This document shows, in pieces, positions 22,790 to 31,100 of a stretch of DNA of 33,873 nt. This stretch comes from Candidatus Omnitrophota bacterium (lineage in GTDB: Bacteria; Omnitrophota; Gorgyraeia; Gygaellales; Profunditerraquicolaceae), in the NCBI GenBank assembly GCA_028712375.1, contig JAQTQG010000014.1:1-33873 (forward strand), given 5' to 3'. How positions within the stretch are numbered: the first letter of the stretch is position 1; the number at the start of each line of letters is the position of its first letter. Both the position numbers and the translations under genes were made by a program. The notes beneath the pieces are model-generated. The model did no database searches and was not told where the DNA came from. It saw only the letters and a list, made by a program, of their open reading frames with translations.

Positions 22790-23512
22790 TTAGCGAACGA
22801 CCGTACCGATCTTTTCTCCTAAGACTACCCGCTTAATATTACCCACTCGGTTAAGGTCGAAAACTACAATTGGTAACCTATTATCCATACATAAACTAAT
22901 TGCCGTAGCATCCATTACCTTCAAACCTTTTTTAAGTACATCAATATATTTTAATTGCGCGAATTTTCTGGCATCCTTTACTTTCATCGGATCCGCAGAA
23001 TAAACTCCGTCGACTTTAGTCGCTTTTAAAATAGCATCGGCATTAATCTCCATCGCCCGAAGAGCAGCCGCCGTATCAGTAGTAAAATAAGGATTGCCGG
23101 TCCCGGCAACAAAAATAACTACTCTGCCTTTTTCTAAATGCCGGATTGCCCTTCTTTTAATATAGGGCTCGGCTATCCTTTGCATTTCAATAGCCGTCAT
23201 TACCCGGGTAGGCACACCGGTTTTCTCCAACGCATCCTGCAGGGAAAGCCCGTTAATTACGGTAGCCAGCATCCCCATGTAATCGGCAACGCTGCGGTCC
23301 AGGTCCAATCCGCGGCAAGCAGTATTCTCCTGGCCACGCAAGATATTGCCAGCACCTAAAACTACCGCCACATCTACCGCCAAATCCCTGATTTCTTTAA
23401 TCTGGCGTGAAATAGACAAAAGAAACTCTGAATCTATACCATGTGTTTTCTTACCTTGAAGCGCCTCACCACTAAGCTTAAGGACGATTCTCTTGTAAGC
23501 CGGCCTGGTCAT
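22790..23512 (-). CDS. pyrH: UMP kinase
   Basis: [72 protein letters not shown]. Confidence 0.97.
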   Translation of the reverse strand: MTRPAYKRIVLKLSGEALQGKKTHGIDSEFLLSISRQIKEIRDLAVDVAVVLGAGNILRGQENTACRGLDLDRSVADYMGMLATVINGLSLQDALEKTGVPTRVMTAIEMQRIAEPYIKRRAIRHLEKGRVVIFVAGTGNPYFTTDTAAALRAMEINADAILKATKVDGVYSADPMKVKDARKFAQLKYIDVLKKGLKVMDATAISLCMDNRLPIVVFDLNRVGNIKRVVLGEKIGTVVR

Positions 23513-24037
23513 TTATTCGCCAATCTTGTAGCGGATAAACCTGCGGATAACAATATTCTCACCCAGTTTTGCCACAATACTGCCTAAATAATCTTTAATC
23601 ATTAAACTTGAATCTTTTACAAAAACCTGCTCCAGCAAACAATTATTTTTATAATAATCTTCTTTATTTTTTTCATGTTTTAAAGCTTCTTCCGGAACAT
23701 CTTCTTTCTTAATGTATTCCGGGCTGGTGGCCGCAATCTGCATCGCTAAATCCCTGGTAAACTTTACAAAATCCTCATTCCTGGCCACAAAATCCGATTC
23801 ACAATCAACTTCCAGCAAAACACCGATTTTATTGCCATGATGAATATAACAATCCACCCTACCTTCTTTGGCTGCACGTGATTGTTTTTTAGCGGCGATC
23901 TCTAAACCCTGCTTACGCAACAACACTACTGCCTGTTTAATATCGCCTTTTGCCTCTTCTAAAGCTTTTTTACAATGAGCAACACTGGAACAGGTTAAAT
24001 CTCTTAATTCTTTAATTGCATTAACTGAACTTTTCAT
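23513..24037 (-). CDS. tsf: Elongation factor Ts (short form)
   Basis: IKELRDLTCSSVAHCKKALEEAKGDIKQAVVLLRKQG, VDCESDFVARNEDFVKF; 174 aa. Confidence 0.95.
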   Translation of the reverse strand: MKSSVNAIKELRDLTCSSVAHCKKALEEAKGDIKQAVVLLRKQGLEIAAKKQSRAAKEGRVDCYIHHGNKIGVLLEVDCESDFVARNEDFVKFTRDLAMQIAATSPEYIKKEDVPEEALKHEKNKEDYYKNNCLLEQVFVKDSSLMIKDYLGSIVAKLGENIVIRRFIRYKIGE

Positions 24038-24041
24038 CAGG

Positions 24042-24193
24042 CCCTTTCTTTCTATCCAATTTATTAAATCGTATAGTTTTAGAAACTAACTTTACAGAAA
24101 GTGCGGGATTCACCCCTGCACCTTCTCTTTCCTATTCAATGTAATTCTAAAATCTTATTCCAAACCTTCAGGTAATAACTAAGAAGGCGGGAG
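24042..24193. repeat. Tandem family-B-like elements in the rpsB-tsf spacer
   Basis: CCTGCACCTTCT(24115-24126)/AGAAGGCGGGAG(24182-24193), imperfect; second unit AGAAAGTGCGGGATTCA(24096-24112) with CTTTCT(24048-24053). Confidence 0.6.
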
Positions 24194-25087
24194 TTATCCT
24201 TTTTTTCTTAATTTCGGCTTAACTTCTGCAGCGGCTTTCAAATGCGCCCTTTTTACCGCTGCTGCCTCATCCGTAGGCTGGCTATCCTCAACGATCTCTT
24301 CAATCTCCTTAATCTTGATCTCTTCTTCCGGAAGGACCTCTAGAGGAATATCAGCAGCTTTGGCCTCTTCTACCTTAACTCCTTCTTGAGCAAGATAAGA
24401 AAGGAACTTCTTCCTTCCCTCAATAATGGTATCGGCAATAATTGTAACTACTGTGCGAATAGATTTAGTAGCATCATCATTGCCGGGAATTGGATAATCT
24501 ACTAAATCCGGATTGGAATTAGTATCAATCAATCCGATAACCGGAATCCCCAGCCTGCGCGCTTCGCGTACGGCTGTTTCTTCTTTTTTAGTATCTACCA
24601 CAAACGCGGCCTTGGGCATACGCTCCATAGGAACAATCCCCGAAAAGTTCTTGTTAAGCTTGGCCAGTTCTTTCTCCAGGCGCGCAATCTCTTTCTTGGT
24701 CAGCTTTTCAAACGTCCCGTCAGTACGCATCTTTTCAATATCCTTGAGACGGTTAATACTTTTTTTGATGGTAGCAAAGTTGGTAAGCATACCACCCGGC
24801 CAACGGTCCGTAACATAATACATTCCGCTGCGGATAGCTTCCTGCTTAATGACATCCTGGGCCTGTTTTTTAGTCCCCACAAAAAGAATAAATTCTCCTT
24901 TTGAAGTAATCTCGGTCAAAAAATCCCGGGCAGCATTAATACACTCCTCGGTCTTTTCCAGGTCGATAATATATATACCGCTTCTTGCTCCAAAAATAAA
25001 CTTCTTCATTTTAGGATTCCAGCGCTTGGTCTGGTGCCCAAAATGTACACCTGCTTCTAAAAGCTGTTTAATTAAATCTGATGGCAC
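24194..25087 (-). CDS. rpsB: 30S ribosomal protein uS2 with charged C-terminal extension
   Basis: [76 protein letters not shown]. Confidence 0.97.
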   Translation of the reverse strand: MPSDLIKQLLEAGVHFGHQTKRWNPKMKKFIFGARSGIYIIDLEKTEECINAARDFLTEITSKGEFILFVGTKKQAQDVIKQEAIRSGMYYVTDRWPGGMLTNFATIKKSINRLKDIEKMRTDGTFEKLTKKEIARLEKELAKLNKNFSGIVPMERMPKAAFVVDTKKEETAVREARRLGIPVIGLIDTNSNPDLVDYPIPGNDDATKSIRTVVTIIADTIIEGRKKFLSYLAQEGVKVEEAKAADIPLEVLPEEEIKIKEIEEIVEDSQPTDEAAAVKRAHLKAAAEVKPKLRKKG

Positions 25088-25277
25088 GTCTTTAATCCCC
25101 CATTTCTTTTGGCTTAGTCACCGGCGGCAAACTTCCCTGAAGGCTTTACAGTTTATCAAGACTTCAACCGGCTTCTAACCCGTTGGTTAATAATATTTCT
25201 ACTTCGTTTGCAAAAAAAACAATACACTCGGCATCGCTTGAGAACCCAAAATACCGCAGTGGAAAGTTAATCGGGTA

Positions 25278-25305
25278 ATTATAGCAAATTTTTACTTAAT
25301 TGCAA
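25278..25305 (-). promoter_or_regulatory. Putative sigma70-type promoter for the rpsB-tsf-pyrH-frr operon
   Basis: Minus-strand TTGCAA-16 nt-TATAAT (TTGCAATTAAGTAAAAATTTGCTATAAT), followed by a ~190-nt leader before rpsB. Confidence 0.6.
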
Positions 25306-25318
25306 CTATTTTTAATAA

Positions 25319-25432
25319 GCAGATGACTTATGGAACGCTAGTGACATAAGTCATAGGCGAAGCCGTCTGCGCATTAATTCCGCCGAATACGTCAAAATTC
25401 TAGAGAATTTTGACGTAAAAACTGAGGCGGAA
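25319..25432. repeat. Composite palindromic element, copy 2
   Basis: GCAGA(25319-25323)/TCTGC(25366-25370), enclosing TGACTTATG(25324-25332)/CATAAGTCA(25345-25353); then TTCCGCC(25378-25384)/GGCGGAA(25426-25432), enclosing TACGTCAAAATTC-TAGA-GAATTTTGACGTA. Confidence 0.87.
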
Positions 25433-25443
25433 CAAATTTTAAC

Positions 25444-27234
25444 TTACTTCTGTAACTCTTGAGCTTCATACAACCGCTTATATAAACCGTTATTTTCCAA
25501 TAACTGGCTATGCGTCCCCTGCTCAACAATCAAGCCTTTATCTAAAACCACGATCCTATTGGCATTTCTTACTGTGGATAGCCGGTGCGCAATCATAAAC
25601 ACTGTCCTGCCGCTGACTAGCCGGTCCAGCGCTTCCTGCACAAGACGTTCAGATGTAGAATCCAGCTGTGAAGTAGCCTCATCCAGGATTAATATCGGGG
25701 CATCCTTAAGCAACGCGCGGGCAATCGCAATCCGCTGGCGCTCTCCTCCGGAAATCATTACCCCCCGGTCGCCGATAACTGTATCATAACCTTGCGGGCA
25801 ATTCATTATAAAATCATGCGCATGCGCTTTTTTCGCCGCCTCCTCTATTTCACTAATCGTAGCGCTGGGCTTGCCATAAGCAATATTAGAACGGATTGTA
25901 TCATTAAACAGCATGGTTTCCTGATTAACTATGCCTATCTGGCTGCGCAAAGACTTCAAGCTGAACTCGCGGATATTTACCCCGTCGATCAATACCGCTC
26001 CACTTTGCGGGTCATAAAAACGCGGGATCAAATCTACCAGAGTACTTTTACCTGAGCCGCTGGGGCCGACAATCGCCAGCATCTGCCCGTATTCGATCTC
26101 CAAATCAAGGCCTTTAAGAATCTGCGTATCGGCATAACTAAAATAGATGCCGTTAAATTTAATATTTTTTCTGAAGCTGCCCAGAATCTTGGCCGGCTGA
26201 GGCTCTTTAACACTGATCTCCGTTTCCAACACCTCATGAATACGCTCGCTGGCAGCCATAGCCTGCTGATTAAGGGCATTGACTTGGCTTAATTTTTTAA
26301 ATGGCCGGATCAGAGATAGTAACGAACCCAAGAAAAGGCCAAAAACCCCGAATGACAGCCTTCCAGCGATAACCTCACGCCCTCCCCAGAAAAAAACCAA
26401 AACACCCGCCACTACTCCCAAGAATTCTGTAGACGGATTAAGCAAAAGCGAACGTTTAATCGTCTTCATGCAAATCTTATAATAATCCGCATTTACCCGG
26501 TTAAATTTATTAACCTCATACTCTTCCATGTTAAAAGCCTTAACAATCCTGGCTCCCATAATCGTTTCATAAAGCAAAGAATTGGTATCGGCGATCTTTT
26601 CCTGAGAACGCTTAGAAAGTTTCCTTAAAGCTTTACCGACTTTGATAATCGGAAAACTAATCAGGGGCAGAAAAACAAATGAAACCAGGGCCATCTTAAA
26701 ATAGATAAAGAAAATAACTGTAGCGAAAATAACCACCTGCAGGCTCTGATAGATTAAATCCGTCGAGCCGTAGGATACGGCGTTCTCCACAAGCTTAACA
26801 TCATTGGTAATCCGCGACATCAGTTCCCCGCCGCGTTTATGCGTAAAATAATTGAGCGATAATGACTGGATCTTGGTATAAAGCTGGCTTTTGATATCCC
26901 GGATTACCCTTTGGCCGATATCCGACATCAAATAAGTTTGTAAAAATCCAAAAATTCCCTTGAATAAAAAAAGCAATAAAACAACTACTACCATATAGTT
27001 AAGCAGTATTTCCGGGGGAGTATTATTTATTTTATCCACAAAACTTACCAGGAAATCCGGCAATTTGGTGGGGATAATGATCTTTTTGTTAGTCAGCACC
27101 TTATCCGCCAAAGGCACCATCATTGCCAAAGATACGCCGTCAAATACCGCCGAAACCCCCATACAGACAATCGCGGCCAGAAAAAGCCACTTATAAGGTT
27201 TCACAAATTGTAATAATTTTAAATAATCTTTCAT
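25444..27234 (-). CDS. msbA: MsbA-type lipid A/lipid ABC exporter (fused permease and ATPase)
   Basis: ABC_membrane plus ATPase: VGPSGSGKSTLVDLIPRFYDPQSGAVLIDG, ISGGERQRIAIARALLKDAPILILDEATSQLDSTSE, MIAHRLSTV; close to lpxB. Confidence 0.85.
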   Translation of the reverse strand: MKDYLKLLQFVKPYKWLFLAAIVCMGVSAVFDGVSLAMMVPLADKVLTNKKIIIPTKLPDFLVSFVDKINNTPPEILLNYMVVVVLLLFLFKGIFGFLQTYLMSDIGQRVIRDIKSQLYTKIQSLSLNYFTHKRGGELMSRITNDVKLVENAVSYGSTDLIYQSLQVVIFATVIFFIYFKMALVSFVFLPLISFPIIKVGKALRKLSKRSQEKIADTNSLLYETIMGARIVKAFNMEEYEVNKFNRVNADYYKICMKTIKRSLLLNPSTEFLGVVAGVLVFFWGGREVIAGRLSFGVFGLFLGSLLSLIRPFKKLSQVNALNQQAMAASERIHEVLETEISVKEPQPAKILGSFRKNIKFNGIYFSYADTQILKGLDLEIEYGQMLAIVGPSGSGKSTLVDLIPRFYDPQSGAVLIDGVNIREFSLKSLRSQIGIVNQETMLFNDTIRSNIAYGKPSATISEIEEAAKKAHAHDFIMNCPQGYDTVIGDRGVMISGGERQRIAIARALLKDAPILILDEATSQLDSTSERLVQEALDRLVSGRTVFMIAHRLSTVRNANRIVVLDKGLIVEQGTHSQLLENNGLYKRLYEAQELQK

Positions 27235-27251
27235 TTCCGCCTTTCTTCAAG

Positions 27252-27277
27252 AAAAGGTATTTTAACATATACCTTTT
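27252..27277. promoter_or_regulatory. Operator-like palindrome overlapping a putative msbA promoter
   Basis: AAAAGGTAT-TTTAACAT-ATACCTTTT; minus-strand TTGCTA-17 nt-TAAAAT overlaps it. Confidence 0.4.
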
Positions 27278-27343
27278 GGCATAGCAAACGTTTTATTAGG
27301 TTATTTACGGCATATTATGGATATTTTTAGAAGCAAAAGGATT

Positions 27344-27404
27344 ATACTTGCTCACACTAGCGTGTTCGTAAGTCAAGTGCTCATTAAATTCCTATTGCAA
27401 GTAT
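27344..27404. repeat. CTAG-hairpin repeat inside a larger inverted repeat upstream of the Gfo/Idh gene
   Basis: 27351-27385 matches 6901-6935 at 33 of 35 positions; outer ATACTTGC(27344-27351)/GCAAGTAT(27397-27404). Confidence 0.85.
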
Positions 27405-27430
27405 CCCTTGGCTCTGCTATGATTTTAAAC

Positions 27431-28348
27431 ATGGATAAATTAAAAGTAGGAGTAATCGGGGTTGGGCACTTAGGCAGTATTCACGCTAAAATTTATAAAC
27501 ATCTTCCCGGCTGCACATTAGTCGGCGTATGCGACTCTGACCCGGCAAAGTTAAAAGAAGTATCCGGCTCCTTAAGGGTCCCCGGGTATAGCGATATCAG
27601 GCAGTTATTTGGCAAAATCGATGCTGCCAGCGTGGCTGTACCTACCCGCCTGCATTATAAGGTATCCGAAGAACTCCTTAAACACAATATACATCTTCTG
27701 GTAGAAAAGCCATTTACGGTTAACCTGGAAGAAGCGGATCAGCTGATAGAATTAGCAAAAGAACAAAACCTTATCTTGCAGGTTGGGCATATCGAAAGAT
27801 TCAATTCTGCTTTTACCGCTACACAAAAAATAATTAAAAGCCCTAAATTCATTGAATGCCACCGCCTCTCTTCTTTTCCTAACCGCTCGCTGGATGTAGG
27901 CGCGGTCCTTGATATTATGATCCATGATATCGATATCGTTTTAGGGCTGGTAGGCTCTCCCATCGAAAGAGTTGAATCAGTAGGAATTAATGTGCTGACT
28001 CCTTTTGAAGATATTGCTAACGCCCGCCTCACATTTAAAAACGGATGTATTGCTAACCTCACCGCCAGCCGTATATCCGATGAAACAATGCGCAAAATCC
28101 GGATATTTCAGGAAAATACTTACATCTCTCTAGATTATAAAAATGCGGAAGCCTGCGTATACCGTAAGCTTGCGGATAAAATCACCAAAGAACGCCTCCC
28201 TATTGAAAAAGAACAGCCTTTGCAAAAAGAACTGGCATCATTTGTCGACTGTGTAATCAATAAAAAAGAGCCCCTGGTTTCCGGGCCTGTCGCCAGAGAT
28301 GCCCTGGAAGTTGCTTTAACCATCCAAAAACAGATATGGCAGAAATGA
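27431..28348 (+). CDS. Gfo/Idh/MocA-family oxidoreductase (possibly GnnA-like)
   Basis: MDKLKVGVIGVGHLGSIHAKIYKHLPGCTLVGVCDSD, HLLVEKPFTVNLEEA, LQVGHIERFNSAF. The track ORF starts at 27317, but homology begins at ATG 27431; the extra N-terminus is translated repeat sequence. Confidence 0.88.
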   Translation: MDKLKVGVIGVGHLGSIHAKIYKHLPGCTLVGVCDSDPAKLKEVSGSLRVPGYSDIRQLFGKIDAASVAVPTRLHYKVSEELLKHNIHLLVEKPFTVNLEEADQLIELAKEQNLILQVGHIERFNSAFTATQKIIKSPKFIECHRLSSFPNRSLDVGAVLDIMIHDIDIVLGLVGSPIERVESVGINVLTPFEDIANARLTFKNGCIANLTASRISDETMRKIRIFQENTYISLDYKNAEACVYRKLADKITKERLPIEKEQPLQKELASFVDCVINKKEPLVSGPVARDALEVALTIQKQIWQK

Positions 28349-29580
28349 ACCTGCTTAAAACCCTTTTCTTCAGAAAATTTGATAAGCGAAATACTCAAGC
28401 GGCCACCATCTGTTCACTTTCCACGGAAAACAATTTTAAGCCGCGGAGTGTAAGAAAAATTTTTATTGTTTGCGGGGAGCCCTCCGGAGACCTTCTGGCG
28501 GGTAACCTTGTATCGGCAATGCAAAAAATCAATCCGCAAATAAAATTCTGCGGCGTAGGCGGTTTACGCCTGGCTGAAACACAAACAAAAATCCTCTACG
28601 ATATCGGCGAATTATCAGTTATGGGTTTTTTCGATGTTTTAAAAAAACTGCCTAAATTTTTACAGTTAAAAAAAATAATCTTAAAACAGATCGAAACCGC
28701 TAAACCGGATTGCTTAATTTTGGTCGACTTTTCCGGTTTTAACCTGCGCCTGGCAAAAGCAGTCAACAAACGCATACCGGTTATTTACTATGTCAGCCCG
28801 CAAATCTGGGCTTCCCGGGAAGGCAGAATAAACTGTATAAAAAAATTTATCTCAAAAATCTTCGTGCTTTTTAAATTCGAAGAAGAGTTCTACAAACAGC
28901 GCCAAATACAAGCAACCTGGGTAGGGCACCCTTTAATAGATTTAGTAAAACCATCGGCAGAAAAAAACGGCTTACTGGATACCTCCGGAATAAATCCTGA
29001 TAAAAAAATTATTGCTTTGCTTCCCGGTTCACGTAAACAAGAAATCAGGTTAATCCTGCCGATAATGCTTAAAGCTGCCAGCCTCATTAATAAAACAATC
29101 CCCCAAACACAATTTATCATTGCTAAAGCCCCGAACCTGGATACCCGGATATACCTGGCGGAATGTAAAAAATTTGCTTTGGATTTAAAAATTATTAATG
29201 GCCGGACGCATGACTGCCTGAACATTGCGCAGGCCAGCATGGTTTGTTCAGGTACTGCTACTTTAGAAGCAGCAATCATACAAAAACCCTTTGTAATTGT
29301 ATACAAAACTAATCTGTTTAATTATTTACTCTACCGGCCGCAGATAAAAGTCCCTTACATCGGGATGGCCAACATTGTGGCAGGAAAAAAAGTAGTCCCG
29401 GAATTTATCCAATTCGGCGCCCGGCCGGAAGCAATTGCCGGTTCCATTGTTGAATTATTACAAAACCCTCTCTCTGCCAGCCAGATGAGCAAGGAATTAA
29501 AAATTATAAAAGATACTCTGGGGGCTCCCGGAGCAGCAGAACGGGCAGCTAAACTCATTTTAGACTTTCTTCAAAAATAA
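28345..29580 (+). CDS. lpxB: Lipid-A-disaccharide synthase
   Basis: KIFIVCGEPSGDLLAGNLVSAM, GVGGLRLAE, SPQIWASREGRI, FKFEEEFYK, WVGHPLID, LPGSRKQEIRLILP, CSGTATLEAAI. Start at ATG 28345 overlaps the upstream stop; the track start is 28336. Confidence 0.93.
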   Translation: MNLLKTLFFRKFDKRNTQAATICSLSTENNFKPRSVRKIFIVCGEPSGDLLAGNLVSAMQKINPQIKFCGVGGLRLAETQTKILYDIGELSVMGFFDVLKKLPKFLQLKKIILKQIETAKPDCLILVDFSGFNLRLAKAVNKRIPVIYYVSPQIWASREGRINCIKKFISKIFVLFKFEEEFYKQRQIQATWVGHPLIDLVKPSAEKNGLLDTSGINPDKKIIALLPGSRKQEIRLILPIMLKAASLINKTIPQTQFIIAKAPNLDTRIYLAECKKFALDLKIINGRTHDCLNIAQASMVCSGTATLEAAIIQKPFVIVYKTNLFNYLLYRPQIKVPYIGMANIVAGKKVVPEFIQFGARPEAIAGSIVELLQNPLSASQMSKELKIIKDTLGAPGAAERAAKLILDFLQK

Positions 29581-29640
29581 AGGGACCGTTTCTATTTTTT
29601 AGAATTAAACTCAAGAAAAATAGAAACGGTCCCTTTATTT
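29575..29640. terminator. 25-bp perfect inverted repeat between convergent genes, probable bidirectional terminator
   Basis: AAATAAAGGGACCGTTTCTATTTTT (29575-29599) / 16-nt loop / AAAAATAGAAACGGTCCCTTTATTT (29616-29640); includes both stop codons. Confidence 0.75.
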
Positions 29641-30768
29641 ATCTCTGGCTAGTTTTATGCGTTCATCAATCGGCGGATGGCTAAAGAAAAAAAACTTAAT
29701 TAGCGGATGCGGATTCCGGTCGGCAAGATTTTGTCCAGCCAGTTTTTCCATAAGGCTGATAAATGCTTCTTTGGCTTTCGTGACTTTTAACGCCAATAGA
29801 TCAGCATCTTTCTCGAATCTGCGGCTGACAAAATTCTCCAACGGCTGCATAAATATCCCAAAAAGCATAAAATACAGGAAAAGCAGCGGTAAACTGGATA
29901 ATTGCTCCAAAGAATGCAGCTTAAAAAATGCTAAAGCATAAATACTGGTTTTAAAAATCAGATAAAACAATCCCAAGGTAACCAGAGAATTTATAGCAAT
30001 TAATTTAAAAATATGTTTAAGACGGTAATGCGCAAATTCATGCGCCAGGATCACCTCGACCTCATCATGGGTATATTTATCTTTTAAGGTATCGGCAAGC
30101 AGTACGCGCTTAGTTTTACCCATCCCGGTGAAAGCCGCATTAGCCTTGAGCGACTTCCTGCTTAAATCAATCTGAAACACATCTAATAACTTAACTTGCA
30201 TTTTAGCGGCTAAACTAAAAATCCTCTGGCGCAAGATTTCATCATCCAGCTTTTTATATTTAAAGAATAATGGAATAATTAAAACCGGGGTTAGTTTAGC
30301 TAAAATTATGCTAAAAACTATCCAAAAAACAGAAACTACCAGCCACCATTGGCTAAAATGCCGCAAGATCCAGTAAAAGGATAAAATAAGGATCAAAGAA
30401 ATAATATACCCCAAGATCCCGGACTTGAGTTGATCCATCCACCAGGCCCCGATCTTTTGTTCAGAAAGTTTAAACTTATGTTCTAATTTAAAACTGGAAT
30501 AGAAAATAACCGGTAGATTAAATAAATAATAAAAGGCGAAGACAATCAACAGGAACACGCAAGTTAAAATAGAGTGCGTTAAACCGGCGCTTTTCAGGAA
30601 GTTTTCTAAAAATAAAGAAAGCCCTGAACCTAAGAAAATCAGGACCAGGGCTATACTATAAAACATATCGATAATACTTAGAACGTACTTCTGATGCGAA
30701 TAGCTTTTCGCTAAACTTGCTGGGTCTACGGCAAATAATGTAAACTTTGGCTTAAGAGCCGGCAACAT
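29635..30768 (-). CDS. M48 family metallopeptidase (Ste24/CAAX-protease-like)
   Basis: ILAHEFAHYRLKH (HExxH), multiple TM helices, KSLKANAAFTGMGKTKRVLLADTL, RRFEKDADLLAL, FFFSHPPIDERI. Confidence 0.9.
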   Translation of the reverse strand: MLPALKPKFTLFAVDPASLAKSYSHQKYVLSIIDMFYSIALVLIFLGSGLSLFLENFLKSAGLTHSILTCVFLLIVFAFYYLFNLPVIFYSSFKLEHKFKLSEQKIGAWWMDQLKSGILGYIISLILILSFYWILRHFSQWWLVVSVFWIVFSIILAKLTPVLIIPLFFKYKKLDDEILRQRIFSLAAKMQVKLLDVFQIDLSRKSLKANAAFTGMGKTKRVLLADTLKDKYTHDEVEVILAHEFAHYRLKHIFKLIAINSLVTLGLFYLIFKTSIYALAFFKLHSLEQLSSLPLLFLYFMLFGIFMQPLENFVSRRFEKDADLLALKVTKAKEAFISLMEKLAGQNLADRNPHPLIKFFFFSHPPIDERIKLARDK

Positions 30769-31017
30769 TTATTTCTTGGCTGCTTTGGTTACAGGCGCCA
30801 CATTAACAAAAGTGCGCAGTTTACCGTGGCTGGTTTTTTTACGGGTAAAATAAACCTTACCAGGGCAGGCAGCAAACAAAGTACCTAAACCGCGGACATT
30901 TACCCCCGCTTTATAGGTATCCACGCCGCGCACTAAAATTTCTCCGGTTTTCACCAGCTTGCCGCCGCTGGATTTAAGCGCTTTATCTTTTTTGGGAGTT
31001 GAAAAACCACCGATCAT
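30769..31017 (-). CDS. bL27-like ribosomal protein (divergent)
   Basis: GGKLVKTGEILVRGVDTYKAGVNVRGLGTLFAACPGKVYF matches the L27 pattern (GQxVxxGxIIVRQRGTxxxPGxNVGxGxDxTLFAxxxGxVxF); lacks the canonical AHKKGGGSTRNGRDS N-terminus. Confidence 0.7.
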   Translation of the reverse strand: MIGGFSTPKKDKALKSSGGKLVKTGEILVRGVDTYKAGVNVRGLGTLFAACPGKVYFTRKKTSHGKLRTFVNVAPVTKAAKK

Positions 31018-31100
31018 TGTAAAATCCTTTCGTTAGTGTTTTAGTAAGATTCTAAACGGCTAAACCATCCGTAATAAGACAAGATATTACCACAAATCTA

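Noticed and set aside
28890-29306. 138-aa minus-strand ORF
   Set aside because: Antisense to lpxB conserved motifs; shadow ORF.
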